Below, piece by piece: positions 5,119 through 5,314 of a stretch of 5,314 nucleotides of DNA. The stretch is taken from contig JAAYXC010000221.1 in assembly GCA_012516115.1 (NCBI GenBank), positions 1-5,314 of the forward strand. Reading direction: 5' to 3'. Source of the DNA: Bacillota bacterium (GTDB lineage Bacteria > Bacillota > UBA4882 > JAAYXC01). Each line of letters opens with the position of its first letter. Position 1 is the stretch's first letter. The translations under genes and the position numbers were made by a program. Under the pieces are notes generated by a model that worked only from the letters and a program-made list of their open reading frames with translations, did not search any database and had not been told where the DNA came from.

Positions 5119-5314
5119 TTAGAACCGATAGAGGAAGAGCCCGGTGATCTCGAATTCTTCCATCCGTTCATAGTTCGGGGTCTGAAAACCGAGCAGCAGG
5201 AGGCCGATCTCCCCCAGGCTTAACCCCCCCGCGGGACCTTGGGGATGGGGCAGGGCCGGATTGAAAAGGTCGGTCAAGGTATACTCGGCCACGAAGTATA
5301 ATTCTCCCCCCAGA
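5119..5314 (-). CDS. C-terminal end of a beta-barrel-like envelope protein (N-terminus outside window)
   Basis: Only the last 64 codons and the stop TAA (5121-5119) are present; the frame enters from the window edge with no stop. The tail has strand-like segments (GGELYFVAEYTLTDLFNP, then LSLGEIGLLLLGFQTP) and ends in EEFEITGLFLYRF. In the last strand every second residue is hydrophobic or aromatic, up to a terminal Phe (Phe, Tyr, Phe at positions 0, -2, -4), as in the C-terminal strand recognised by the BAM machinery in outer-membrane proteins. The glycine lies at -6 rather than the usual -5, and no family can be named from so short a piece. It is 29 bp upstream of the repeat protein gene on the same strand and is likely part of the same operon. 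An alternative is a soluble beta-rich surface protein. The coding call is good; the barrel reading is inference. Confidence 0.72.
   Translation of the reverse strand, partial: LGGELYFVAEYTLTDLFNPALPHPQGPAGGLSLGEIGLLLLGFQTPNYERMEEFEITGLFLYRF

Overview
This is a G+C-rich window (36 of the first 60 bases are G or C by hand count) holding seven protein-coding genes and no RNA genes, insertion sequences or CRISPR arrays that I can see. The strong AGGAGG-type ribosome binding sites, a TTG start and a two-P-loop ATPase of the PRK06851 type all point to a Bacillota/Clostridia-like genome. Four genes on the minus strand encode envelope or envelope-linked products. They include an OstA/LptD-like protein and a neighbour whose C-terminus looks like the last strand of an outer-membrane beta-barrel. 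Together this suggests a diderm, or formerly diderm, Firmicute-like bacterium; that assignment is inference.

Layout. (1) Positions 1-1090, minus: nearly complete tandem P-loop ATPase, cut at its C-terminus by the window edge. (2) Positions 1091 to about 1271: divergent intergenic region. (3) Positions 1272-1655, plus: a four-helix EmrE/ArnE-like membrane protein of the DMT/SMR superfamily. It is followed by a 146-residue protein of unknown function (1741-2181, plus). (4) Positions 2122 to beyond 5314, minus: a tight gene cluster, in transcription order: the C-terminus of a barrel-like protein (5119-5314), an exported protein with six 20-residue repeats (4139-5089), a short OstA/LptD-like protein (2970-4142) and a TM1586-type nitroreductase (2122-2958).

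The minus cluster is very probably one operon. Its gaps are 29 bp, then an ATGA stop/start overlap, then 11 bp with a Shine-Dalgarno that begins on the preceding stop codon. The first three products are predicted to be exported and may act together in building or anchoring the outer layer. The nitroreductase is cytoplasmic and its link to them is unclear.

The plus pair and the minus operon converge and overlap tail to tail by 60 bp, in exact codon register. The most notable points are the unusually short LptD-like protein beside a repeat-bearing exported partner, the EmrE-like protein with Asn where EmrE has its essential Glu, the internal duplication in the ATPase, and the register-locked overlap. 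None of these is by itself proof of a new system.
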